The position numbers and the translations under genes were made by a program. From an uncultured Collinsella sp. (lineage in GTDB: Bacteria > Actinomycetota > Coriobacteriia > Coriobacteriales > Coriobacteriaceae): 14,969 bases of DNA. The DNA lies in assembly GCA_900542175.1 (NCBI GenBank), contig UQNC01000046.1:1-14969 (forward strand), written 5' to 3'. The notes under the pieces are model-generated. The model made no database searches. It worked only from the letters and a program-made list of their open reading frames with translations, and was not told the DNA's origin. Shown here piece after piece: positions 8,171 through 14,828 of this stretch; position 1 is the stretch's first letter; each line of letters opens with the position of its first letter.

Positions 8171-8183
8171 TCACAAATCAATT

Positions 8184-8200
8184 ACATACCGTTGGTATCT
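8184..8200. promoter_or_regulatory. Operator-like dyad 2 downstream of the TetR stop
   Basis: ACATACC-GTT-GGTATCT is the same 17-bp design as dyad 1 with one mismatch between its arms. The left half-site ACATACC is identical in both. It starts 65 bp from dyad 1 and lies just past the TetR stop codon. Confidence 0.65.
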
Positions 8201-8203
8201 ATA

Positions 8204-8866
8204 TTACCACCCAGCGCGGTTCCATACGTCCCAAATCCGTGCCGTTGTCTGGAGCACTTCCTCGCCCAAATCGAGTCCCACCGCAGCGGCCATCTGCGCC
8301 AGACATTGTGCACGAGCGAGCATTCGCTCCTTGGGCTCGAGCGGACGGAACAGCGGCAGCAGCCAGAGATTCGCTAGCAACGATACGGCCTCCGCCGCTT
8401 CGCGCGGGCATTCGCACGCAATGGAGCCGTCGGCGATGCCCTCCTCGATCACTGGCAAGAGACAGCCATCGGCTGACTCGTCAAACGAGCCCTGGTACTG
8501 CATCGCCAGTAGACGCGAGCTTTTTACCGGATCCGCCGCAGGATGCATGCGCGCCCATAGCTCAATTTGTGGAACAACGGACTCGGGAGCGTACAGTCGC
8601 TTGAGCTTTTGGGCTCCGGTCATATTGCCGACGCCAAGCATCGAGCGGCGGTGCTCAACAATCGGAGTCATCGCCCGATCAAACGCGGCGTTGAAAATCT
8701 CTTCTTTGCTCTTGAAGTGATGATAGACAGCGCCCTTGGTCATGCCGTCGAGACGGTCAACGATATCTTGAATACTCGTCCCCTCATAACCCTGTGCGCA
8801 GAATAGCTCCAGTGCCGCGTCGAGAATCTTCGCGACCGTCTCCTCGGGATATTTATTGCGACCCAT
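8204..8866 (-). CDS. TetR/AcrR-family regulator, likely repressor of the MFS pump
   Basis: A 220-residue regulator. The N-terminal helix-turn-helix is clear: residues 10-25 form helix 1 (TVAKILDAALELFCAQ), then GYEGTSIQDIVDRL and KGAVYHHFKSKEEIF, the standard TetR recognition region. The C-terminal ligand domain is not assignable. The start at 8866 (MGRNKYPEE) follows the family pattern; an ATG at 8902 would add 12 residues and has no visible ribosome-binding site. Upstream of 8866 there is only a weak GGATGGGCGG, and it lies in the stem of a 12-bp inverted repeat. The gene precedes the MFS gene on the same strand; two matching dyads between them suggest that this protein represses the pump. 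Confidence 0.88.
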   Translation of the reverse strand: MGRNKYPEETVAKILDAALELFCAQGYEGTSIQDIVDRLDGMTKGAVYHHFKSKEEIFNAAFDRAMTPIVEHRRSMLGVGNMTGAQKLKRLYAPESVVPQIELWARMHPAADPVKSSRLLAMQYQGSFDESADGCLLPVIEEGIADGSIACECPREAAEAVSLLANLWLLPLFRPLEPKERMLARAQCLAQMAAAVGLDLGEEVLQTTARIWDVWNRAGW

Positions 8867-8873
8867 AATCCGC

Positions 8874-8927
8874 CCATCCGCAACGCAAGTCTTGTGCCTC
8901 ATTGCAGCATTTTAACGTTGCGGATGG
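8874..8927. repeat. 12-bp inverted repeat between P-II and TetR genes
   Basis: CCATCCGCAACG (8874-8885) and CGTTGCGGATGG (8916-8927) are exact inverted copies with a 30-base loop. In minus-strand RNA the second arm would cover the likely ribosome-binding region of the TetR gene. It could also end the ammonium/P-II transcript, but it has no T-run. Confidence 0.6.
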
Positions 8928-8940
8928 CAGACGGTCGATT

Positions 8941-9279
8941 CTACACCGCGGCCGGGCCGTGTTCGCCGGTGCGAATGCGGATGACTTCTTCGACCGGCTC
9001 GACCCAAATCTTGCCGTCTCCAACGGCACCGGTGCGGGCGGCATTGCAGATGATGTCGACAATTCCGTCAACGTGCTCATCGGCGCAGATGAGGGTGAAC
9101 TGCACCTTGGGGATGGTATTGACGAGCAGTTCGTTGCCGCGCACGTATTCCTTCCAGCTATGCTGTGCGCCGCAGCCCTGCACCTGGTTGATAGTCATGC
9201 CGCGAACATCAGCAGCAAACAGCGCATCTTTGAGAACCTCAAGCTTCTCCTGGCGCACGATAGCCGTAATTTTCTTCAT
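8941..9279 (-). CDS. glnK: P-II family nitrogen regulatory protein (GlnK-type), lacking Tyr51
   Basis: A 112-residue trimeric signal protein that senses ATP/ADP and 2-oxoglutarate and normally plugs the ammonium channel. It aligns without gaps to E. coli GlnB from memory. Ligand residues are kept: Gln39, Lys58 (in IPKVQF), GDGK ending at Lys90, and Arg101/Arg103 in RIRTGE. The T-loop is unusual: GCGAQHSWKEYVRG has tyrosine at 45, and position 51, the modified tyrosine in proteobacteria, is leucine. Canonical uridylylation or adenylylation is therefore unlikely. AGAGGA lies about seven bases before the ATG. The gene follows the ammonium transporter by 48 bp on the same strand, which supports the GlnK assignment. 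Confidence 0.93.
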   Translation of the reverse strand: MKKITAIVRQEKLEVLKDALFAADVRGMTINQVQGCGAQHSWKEYVRGNELLVNTIPKVQFTLICADEHVDGIVDIICNAARTGAVGDGKIWVEPVEEVIRIRTGEHGPAAV

Positions 9280-9302
9280 AGTGAATTCCTCTCTTTAAGA
9301 GT

Positions 9303-9340
9303 TGGTCTGACAGAACGTTTGAAACTGTTAGTCCAGACCA
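9303..9340 (-). repeat. Imperfect hairpin at the amt/P-II junction
   Basis: TGGTCTG (9303-9309) and CAGACCA (9334-9340) are inverted copies, with a CAG/CTG pair inside (9311-9313, 9325-9327). The stem starts within the last codons of the transporter gene and ends before the P-II ribosome-binding site. It may modulate expression or RNA processing between the two genes. Confidence 0.4.
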
Positions 9341-10605
9341 CTAAACGAAGGATACGCGCTCTCGCCGTGCTGACTCGCATCCAGGCCCAGCGCCTCGTCG
9401 GCCTCGTCCACGCGCAGGCTGCCGTGGAACAGCGCCTTGACCACCGCGGCGATCACCAAGTCGAGCACCAGCACGATAACGACCGTCACCACAATGCCCA
9501 GGATCTGTGAGATGAGCAGCGACATGTCGCCCGTATAGAACAGGCCGCCCTTACCGGTCCACGAGAGTTCCGGCACGCAGAACAGGCCCGTGAGCACACC
9601 GCCCAAGATGCCGCCGATACCGTGGCAACCGAACGCATCGAGCGCGTCGTCGTAGCCGAACTTGGTCTTAAGATGGCTGATGGCCAGGTAGCACACGGGA
9701 GAGACGATCAGGCCCATGACCAGCGCTGCCCACGGCTCGACAAAGCCCGCACCCGGCGTGACCACCACAAGGCCCGCAACCAGACCGGTGCTGGCACCCA
9801 CCAGCGTGGGGCGACCGGTGTGCACGCGCTCGACGGCAAGCCACGAGACCATGCCCGCCGCGCTGGCCGTCACGGTGTTGAGGATGGCGAGCGCCGCCAC
9901 GGCGTCGGCCTTAAACTCGCTGCCGCCGTTAAAGCCAAACCAGCCAAACCAAAGCAGGCCGGCGCCCAGCGCCACAAACGGCACGTTATGCGGACGGTAG
10001 CTCATCATGCCAAAGCCGCGACGACGGCCGAGCATTAAGCAGAGAATCAGGCCCGTGAGACCGGACGAAATGTGTACCACGTCGCCGCCGGCAAAGTCGA
10101 GCGCGCCGATGATGTCGCCGATAAAGGAACCATCGCCGCCCCAAACCATGTGGGCGAGCGGCGCATAGACCACGAGCAGCCAAATGCCCAGGAAGGCCGT
10201 CATGGCACCAAACTTAACGCGGCCTGCCAGACTGCCCGTAACGATAGCGGCGGTGATCATGGCAAACGCCATCTGGAAGGCGATGTTGATGATCTGAGGG
10301 TAGACGGCACCATCCGCAGCATTGGCCTCGGCCGCCTGCAGCACCTGGTTGAGCACCGGCAGGCACAGCAGCTGGTCAAAGCCGCCAATAAACGGGTTAG
10401 AACCGTCGCCACCGTAGGCCAGCGACCAGCCGGCAACAATCCACAGCACACCAACCAGGCCAATGGCGCCAAAGCACATAAGCATGGTGTTGATGACATT
10501 TTTGCGCCTGGACAGGCCACCATAGAAAAACGCCAGACCCGGTGTCATTAAAAACACGAGCATGGTGCAGATGAGCATAAACGTTGTCGATCCCGTATCG
10601 TACAT
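9328..10605 (-). CDS. amt: Ammonium transporter (Amt family)
   Basis: A 425-residue inner-membrane channel that conducts ammonium, working as a trimer. It has about 11 hydrophobic segments and family landmarks: AFFYGGLSRRKNVINT (25-40), Asp170 and His178 in ALDFAGGDVVHISSG, WFGFNGGS (222-229), and His328 in FGCHGIGGILGG; the two histidines are the twin pore histidines. Phe110 in INIAFQMAFA fits the pore gate. The start at 10605 (MYDTGS) is chosen because AAGGGGGAG lies three bases upstream and the protein then begins where the family does; the frame is open for 19 more residues. The polar C-terminal tail is the usual contact site for P-II. The P-II gene follows at 48 bp, so they probably form one operon controlled from the region upstream. 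Confidence 0.95.
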   Translation of the reverse strand: MYDTGSTTFMLICTMLVFLMTPGLAFFYGGLSRRKNVINTMLMCFGAIGLVGVLWIVAGWSLAYGGDGSNPFIGGFDQLLCLPVLNQVLQAAEANAADGAVYPQIINIAFQMAFAMITAAIVTGSLAGRVKFGAMTAFLGIWLLVVYAPLAHMVWGGDGSFIGDIIGALDFAGGDVVHISSGLTGLILCLMLGRRRGFGMMSYRPHNVPFVALGAGLLWFGWFGFNGGSEFKADAVAALAILNTVTASAAGMVSWLAVERVHTGRPTLVGASTGLVAGLVVVTPGAGFVEPWAALVMGLIVSPVCYLAISHLKTKFGYDDALDAFGCHGIGGILGGVLTGLFCVPELSWTGKGGLFYTGDMSLLISQILGIVVTVVIVLVLDLVIAAVVKALFHGSLRVDEADEALGLDASQHGESAYPSFSGLD

Positions 10606-10660
10606 TCGCTCCCCCTTGGTCGCATGAACGTTGTCGGCGCTCATGATGCGGCCGAGGGCC

Positions 10661-10678
10661 AACTGGTGTAGACCAGAT
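10661..10678. promoter_or_regulatory. GntR-type operator-like palindrome upstream of amt
   Basis: ACTGGT-GTAG-ACCAG is a near-perfect dyad about 56 bp upstream of the amt start. It matches the DasR/NagR-type site ACTGGTCTAGACCAGT in 14 of 16 positions (consensus from memory). No GntR gene lies in this window. Confidence 0.4.
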
Positions 10679-10698
10679 ACGGCGTTGTTAAACGCTGC

Positions 10699-10768
10699 GT
10701 TGTCGAATGGAAACGGTGCCGCAATCTTGGAAACGGCACGGCAACGGGCGCGAAACGAACGGGAAACG
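10699..10768. promoter_or_regulatory. Cluster of GAAAC motifs upstream of amt, GlnR-like
   Basis: GAAAC occurs at 10710, 10730, 10752 and 10763, with spacings of 20, 22 and 11 bp, about whole helix turns. Three fit a GTnAC-N6-GAAAC layout loosely: GTTGT (10699), GCAAC (10741) and GAAAC (10752) each sit 11 bp before a GAAAC. This is the actinobacterial GlnR-box pattern from memory. Position upstream of ammonium genes fits nitrogen control, but the match is partial. Confidence 0.35.
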
Positions 10769-10803
10769 TGCGAACGAGAAGGGCGCGCTTGGCTCCGCTC
10801 TGG

Positions 10804-11823
10804 CTAGCGCCGGAACAGCTCGCGGGCTCGGTCGCGGAGGTCGGTAGCTCGGATGACGCCTTCGTAGCGATTGATGCGCAGACGCGGGAAGGCGTTAAAG
10901 AAGCGCAGGTCACGACGGCTGAGCGACACACTCGGCACCGGACGGCTCATGCGCTTGCCGGCAAGGCGACGACTGAGCGACGGACGCGGCATGCTCGGCG
11001 CGACATCGGCAACGCGGCGGGCAGCGAGCGCCAGGCCGCGAGCACCATCCGAGATAAACGTCGGCATCGAAGCCTTCTCGCGCAGGGCATCGAGCGCCGC
11101 GTCGCCCAGCTCGGCCAGCCAAGCGTTAACGGCGCGACCGCGGATATGCGTCTGCGCCACCGAGTCGATCGCCGAATCGGGAATACGTTCGAGCATAGAG
11201 TCGGAGGCGTCGGCAAGCGACTCATTGATGCGGTCGGCAAGGTCGGCACGCACACGCTCAAGCTGATCGGACAGGCGGCGCCAGCTGGCCAACGAGCACA
11301 CCGCATCGACCATCATCGCGACCGCGACGATAAAGGCGGACAGCCGCACAATCAGCACCGGCAGATGGCCAAGCAGCCCCAGCAATGCCGGCTCCACTAA
11401 ACGGCAAATACACAACGCACCCAAGCCAAACGCGCAGGCCCAGTACAGGCAGATGCGTCCGTGCAGGTTAAACGGCAGATGCGAGTAATCCCAAAACCGG
11501 GCACCCGTCGTTTTTTCCAACAGCACGCCCACACTATATTCGATCACGCTGCATACGAGCGCGGCAGCGACAAACTGGCTCGAGGCGTCTGGGATTCCAC
11601 GCAGCAGCAACCAGCACGCGATGCCGCCCGCACCGTAGATGGGACAACACGGCCCTAGCAAAAAGCCGCTGTTGGCAAAGCGTCCGTGGTTGAGCATGGC
11701 GCAGACTGTCGACTCCCATACCCAGCCGCAAAAACCGTAGAAGGCAAACGAGAGTACCAGCGCCGAGAGCGGACAGGCGGCAAGCGTCGCGCCGTCAAAT
11801 GCCATGTCGATCGCGGTTCCCAC
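10804..11823 (-). CDS. Putative ABC transporter permease-like membrane protein (CmpB family, PF06541)
   Basis: A 339-residue membrane protein. The N-terminal 160 residues hold several hydrophobic segments and the family signatures: FYGFCGWVWEST, GRFANSGFLLGPCCPIYGAG, then a VIEYSVGVLLEK and FWDYSHLPFNLHGRICL block. The family is named as a putative ABC permease, but no ATPase is nearby and its role is not established. The C-terminal half is soluble, charged and helical, ending in an Arg-rich tail (RDLRDRARELFRR). The start is a GTG at 11823, with GGAGAGG seven bases upstream and inside the end of the HD gene; an ATG six codons later is an alternative. Only three bases separate the HD stop from this GTG, so translation is probably coupled. 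HD plus CmpB-type pairs recur in anaerobes from memory, suggesting a shared function. Confidence 0.85.
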   Translation of the reverse strand: MGTAIDMAFDGATLAACPLSALVLSFAFYGFCGWVWESTVCAMLNHGRFANSGFLLGPCCPIYGAGGIACWLLLRGIPDASSQFVAAALVCSVIEYSVGVLLEKTTGARFWDYSHLPFNLHGRICLYWACAFGLGALCICRLVEPALLGLLGHLPVLIVRLSAFIVAVAMMVDAVCSLASWRRLSDQLERVRADLADRINESLADASDSMLERIPDSAIDSVAQTHIRGRAVNAWLAELGDAALDALREKASMPTFISDGARGLALAARRVADVAPSMPRPSLSRRLAGKRMSRPVPSVSLSRRDLRFFNAFPRLRINRYEGVIRATDLRDRARELFRR

Positions 11824-11826
11824 CGT

Positions 11827-12399
11827 CTACCCTCTCCTCTTTTCGTTCGAATCTTCGCTCGCGCCTCTGCTCGCGGCGGCACTTGAATCTTTACTCGCGC
11901 TATCGTCCGCCACGTCCTTGCGCCGCAGACGGCCGGCGACCGTCTCACGCAGCGCGCACCATTTATCTGCCAGGCACACAATCCATGCCTCACGACACGT
12001 CGGCGGCACCGGCACCAGCGGAAACATATGGCGCGCGATGATATTCCGCTCGCGCGACGTCAGCTCAAAATCTTCCTCCGCACGCGCCAGGGCAAAAAAC
12101 GGGTGACGAAAGCCATGCAGCCGATGGCTTGGGTCGGGATCGTGCCAGTCATAGAGAAAGTAATCGTGCAGCAGGGCCCCGCGCAGCAGCGAGGCGCGGT
12201 CGACCGAAATGCCAACACGGCCCAAGCGCTCGGCAAAGGACAGACTTGCCTGCGCCACCGAGGTCACATGCGCATACACCGTCACATCGCCATGCTGGAT
12301 AAACTCGCGCGTCAGGTCCAGACGGCCCGCCTGTGCCAGTTGACGGGCAGCATCGTCGACCTCGCGCGCGATGCTCTCGGCACGAACGGTTTCGGACAT
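11827..12399 (-). CDS. HD-domain phosphohydrolase family protein
   Basis: A 190-residue soluble protein with metal-binding HD-superfamily motifs: His44, the LLHDYFLYDW block with His78-Asp79, HGFRHP (95-100), RHMFPL with His124, and ADKW with Asp145. These suggest a metal-dependent phosphohydrolase; the substrate (nucleotide or phospho-compound) is unknown. The last 30 residues are Ser/Ala/Asp-rich and probably disordered. The ATG at 12399 is chosen because GGAAGGAGG lies four bases upstream; the open frame to 12471 has no such signal. It is translationally coupled to the CmpB-type membrane protein downstream and diverges from the DXS-like gene across 228 bp. Confidence 0.87.
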   Translation of the reverse strand: MSETVRAESIAREVDDAARQLAQAGRLDLTREFIQHGDVTVYAHVTSVAQASLSFAERLGRVGISVDRASLLRGALLHDYFLYDWHDPDPSHRLHGFRHPFFALARAEEDFELTSRERNIIARHMFPLVPVPPTCREAWIVCLADKWCALRETVAGRLRRKDVADDSASKDSSAAASRGASEDSNEKRRG

Positions 12400-12627
12400 G
12401 CGGCCTCCTTCCAGCGGCTCTCGGCGGCAAGCCACAGCCTGCACGCAATGAATAAAATCACCATGGAACACATCAGTATGGCATCGGACAAAACGTTTTG
12501 CCCCGCCAGTTGGCGAATTACCGCGCCGCCGTCACATATCAAACGCCAAAATGTGCGAGACTGTTTTGTGCAATTGTGCCGGCCGAGGGAGCGCCGGTGC
12601 TCGATTCGCATGGAGTAACCCACAACG
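12400..12627. promoter_or_regulatory. Divergent intergenic region between HD gene and DXS-like gene
   Basis: This region must hold both promoters, but I see no strong -35/-10 pair. CAAAACGTTTTG (12489-12500) is a perfect 12-bp palindrome and could be an operator. CCGGC-N9-GCCGG (12579-12597) is a small stem near the DXS-like start. TTGGCG with CATATC about 19 bases later (12508-12540) is a weak candidate for the plus-strand promoter. Confidence 0.4.
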
Positions 12628-14409
12628 ATGCTGCTTACGCAAACGACAACGCCCGAGGACGTCAAGGCTCTCGACCGCGCCGAGCTTCCGCTGCTCTGCG
12701 GCGAGATCCGCCACGCCATCCTCGAAAGCTCCGCCGCCGTCGGCGGACACGTTGCCCCCAACCTGGGCGTCGTTGAGCTTACGGTTGCGCTTCATCGCGT
12801 GTTTAACTCCCCCACCGACAAAATTGTCTTTGACGTTTCGCACCAGACCTACGCCCACAAGGCGCTGACTGGGCGTGCGTACACTTATATCGACCCGGCA
12901 CGCTACGGCGAGGCCTCTGGCTTTGCCAATCCCGACGAGTCCGAGCACGACCTGTTTGCCATGGGCCACACCTCGACCTCGGTGAGCCTGGGCTGCGGCC
13001 TGGCGCACGCTCGTGACCTGGCGGGCGACAGTTACAACGTCATCACCATCATTGGTGACGGTTCGCTTTCGGGCGGTCTGGCGTTTGAGGGCTTTAACAA
13101 TGCCGCCGAGCTCGACAGCAACTTGATCATCGTCGTCAATGACAACGACCAGTCCATTGCCGAGAACCACGGTGGCCTGTATCGCAATCTGGCCGAGCTG
13201 CGCGCCAGCAACGGCACCTGCAGGCGCAACGTTTTCCGCGCGATGGGGCTCGACTACCGCTATTTAGACGCCGGCAACGATGTGTTGGCCCTCGTCGACG
13301 CGCTGCAGGAGCTGCGCGATATCGATCACCCCATCGTGCTGCACGTCTCGACCGCCAAGGGCAAGGGCTTTGAGCCAGCCCAGAGCGACCCCGAGCGCTG
13401 GCATCATGTAGGTCCGTTTGACATGGCGACTGGGCGCAAGCTCTGCCCGGGCCATCCGAGCGAGCCTGCGCCGCGCACCTATGCCGACATTACGGGCGAG
13501 GCCCTGAGCGCTGCCATAGAGCGCGATCCGCAGGTTGTGGGCATCACGGCCGCAACGCCCTACATCATGGGCTTTACGCCCGAGCTTCGCGCCGCGGCAG
13601 GCAAGCAGTTTGTTGACGTGGGCATTGCCGAGGAGCACGCCGTGACCTTTGCCACCGCGCTTGCGCGCTCGGGCGCCAAGCCAGTCTTTGGTGTGTACGG
13701 CACGTTTTTGCAGCGCGCCTACGACGAGCTGTGGCACGACCTGTGCCTCAACGACGCCCCCGCAACCATCCTGGTATTTGGCGCGTCGATCTTTGGCACC
13801 ACATCCGAGACGCATCTCTCGTTCTTTGATATTTCCATGCTGGGCGGTCTTCCCAACATGCGCTACCTGGCGCCGGCCTGCATGGAGGAATATCTATCCA
13901 TGCTGAGCTGGTCGCTCGACCACCGCGAGCATCCCGTAGCGATCCGTGTACCGGGCATTGGCCTGGTAAGCCGCCCCGACCTGGCGCCTGCCGAAGACAC
14001 CGACTACAGCGCCGTTCGCTACAACGTGGTGCGCCAGGGCCGCGACGTGGCCGTGCTCGCACTTGGCGACTTCTTTGAGCTGGGCGAGCACGTGGCAAAT
14101 CGCTTGGCTGCCGAGTACGGCATCGAGGCCACGCTCGTCAACCCTCGCTTTGCAACCGAGCTTGACCGCGAGTTCCTCGACAGCCTTGCCGCCGAGCATC
14201 GCGTTGTCGTCACCCTCGAGGACGGCATCTTGGACGGTGGCTGGGGCGAGCGTGTCGCGTGCTACTTGGCCTGCACGCCCGTGCGCACGCGCACTTTTGG
14301 CATCGCCAAGGGCTTCCCCGACCGCTACGACCCCAACGAGTTGCTCGCTCAGAACGGCATGACGGTCGAGAACATGGCCGCCGAGGCCGTAAGGCTACTC
14401 AACGAGTAA
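12628..14409 (+). CDS. DXS-like thiamine-diphosphate enzyme (1-deoxy-D-xylulose-5-phosphate synthase family, divergent active site)
   Basis: A 593-residue cytosolic enzyme of the dxs family, which makes 1-deoxyxylulose 5-phosphate from pyruvate and glyceraldehyde 3-phosphate for isoprenoids, thiamine and pyridoxal. The N-terminal thiamine-diphosphate domain has GGHVAPNLGVVELTVALH (His41), SHQTYAHK (His72), GDGSLSGG (143-150) and NDN (171-173); then WHHV (259-262); the middle domain has GIAEEHAVTF (catalytic Glu335) and YGTFLQRAYDE (357-367); the transketolase C-terminal domain follows. It differs from E. coli DXS (numbering from memory): Arg420, Asp427 and Arg478 align with Gly385, Thr392 and Gly443, and about 34 residues are missing after NDN. 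It may use another acceptor. The start is ATG 12628; an in-frame stop at 12616-12618 excludes a longer form. GGAG lies 12 bases upstream, inside a two-codon ATG-GAG-TAA. Confidence 0.88.
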   Translation: MLLTQTTTPEDVKALDRAELPLLCGEIRHAILESSAAVGGHVAPNLGVVELTVALHRVFNSPTDKIVFDVSHQTYAHKALTGRAYTYIDPARYGEASGFANPDESEHDLFAMGHTSTSVSLGCGLAHARDLAGDSYNVITIIGDGSLSGGLAFEGFNNAAELDSNLIIVVNDNDQSIAENHGGLYRNLAELRASNGTCRRNVFRAMGLDYRYLDAGNDVLALVDALQELRDIDHPIVLHVSTAKGKGFEPAQSDPERWHHVGPFDMATGRKLCPGHPSEPAPRTYADITGEALSAAIERDPQVVGITAATPYIMGFTPELRAAAGKQFVDVGIAEEHAVTFATALARSGAKPVFGVYGTFLQRAYDELWHDLCLNDAPATILVFGASIFGTTSETHLSFFDISMLGGLPNMRYLAPACMEEYLSMLSWSLDHREHPVAIRVPGIGLVSRPDLAPAEDTDYSAVRYNVVRQGRDVAVLALGDFFELGEHVANRLAAEYGIEATLVNPRFATELDREFLDSLAAEHRVVVTLEDGILDGGWGERVACYLACTPVRTRTFGIAKGFPDRYDPNELLAQNGMTVENMAAEAVRLLNE

Positions 14410-14450
14410 AAAACCTCCGCAAGGGAAGCACCCCTGCGGAGGTTTTTATT
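14408..14450 (+). terminator. Rho-independent terminator of the DXS-like gene
   Basis: AAAAACCTCCGCA (14409-14421) and TGCGGAGGTTTTT (14435-14447) are exact inverted arms around a 13-base loop, with a T-rich tail. The A-run and T-run are symmetrical, so it could also stop transcription arriving from the right on the minus strand. Confidence 0.95.
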
Positions 14451-14465
14451 TTTGAGCTCAACTAT

Positions 14466-14681
14466 CCCGATCTGTAACATCTAGGGCCCGAATTCCCGTC
14501 TAACTGTTACAGATCTAGACAAACCGTCTTTGCTCCTGACCTTTGTCTCAATCTGTAACAGATAGAGACCTTTTGGCCGCCTAACTGTTACAGATCGAGA
14601 CATTCAAATCCCCCTAAGGATAAAATCTCGATCTGTAACAGTAAGAACCCATTTCCTCGTCTAGATGTTACAGATTGAGAC
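14466..14681. repeat. Array of three imperfect dyads (six alternating copies of ATCTGTAACA)
   Basis: The core ATCTGTAACA occurs at 14470, 14551 and 14631, and its reverse complement TGTTACAGAT at 14505, 14586 and 14666. Each pair is 35 bp apart, start to start, and the pairs repeat every 80-81 bp. Flanks are conserved too: most copies extend to GTCTC/A on one side and TAG(AC) on the other. Each pair can fold into a stem of up to about 20 bp, or offer six evenly spaced protein sites. The layout resembles BIME-type palindromes. Confidence 0.9.
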
Positions 14682-14712
14682 AAAACAACGAGACCGGCCG
14701 CCGTACCAGCCC

Positions 14713-14751
14713 AAACCACCACAAAGGTGCCTGTCCCCTTTTTGGTGGTTT
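14713..14751. repeat. REP-like hairpin with GGTGCCTGTCCCC core
   Basis: AAACCACCACAAAGG (14713-14727) and CCTTTTTGGTGGTTT (14737-14751) pair at 14 of 15 positions around a nine-base loop. The loop and inner arm include GGTGCCTGTCCCC, a core I recall in scattered intergenic hairpins of gut bacteria, often linked to REP/RAYT elements. The arm touches the stop codon of the small ORF beside it. Confidence 0.65.
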
Positions 14752-14789
14752 TAGGTCACGGTCGGCGCGAAAAACGAATAACCGTTCAT
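14751..14789 (-). CDS. Twelve-codon ORF: leader peptide or truncated gene start
   Basis: The frame reads MNGYSFFAPTVT and stops. It has a strong ribosome-binding site (AAGGAGAT, about six bases before the ATG) and a perfect TATAAT about 40 bases upstream, so it is likely to be transcribed and translated. The sequence resembles the first residues of iron-containing alcohol dehydrogenases, which often begin with a pattern like FxFxxPTxxxFG. The stop abuts the REP-like hairpin. It may be the stump of such a gene cut by repeat insertion, or a small peptide in its own right; nothing of a dehydrogenase is visible beyond the stop. Confidence 0.4.
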   Translation of the reverse strand: MNGYSFFAPTVT

Positions 14790-14828
14790 ACGCGATCTCC
14801 TTACTTATATATGTGTCGCGTTGCCGCC

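Noticed and set aside
12610..12618. Two-codon ATG-GAG-TAA before the DXS-like gene as a regulatory mini-ORF
   Set aside because: The GGAG in it is simply the most likely ribosome-binding site for the gene; nothing further supports a regulatory role.
14466..14681. Possible CRISPR array
   Set aside because: The repeat core is short, copies alternate in orientation, and intervals switch between about 25 and 36 bases. No cas gene is near.
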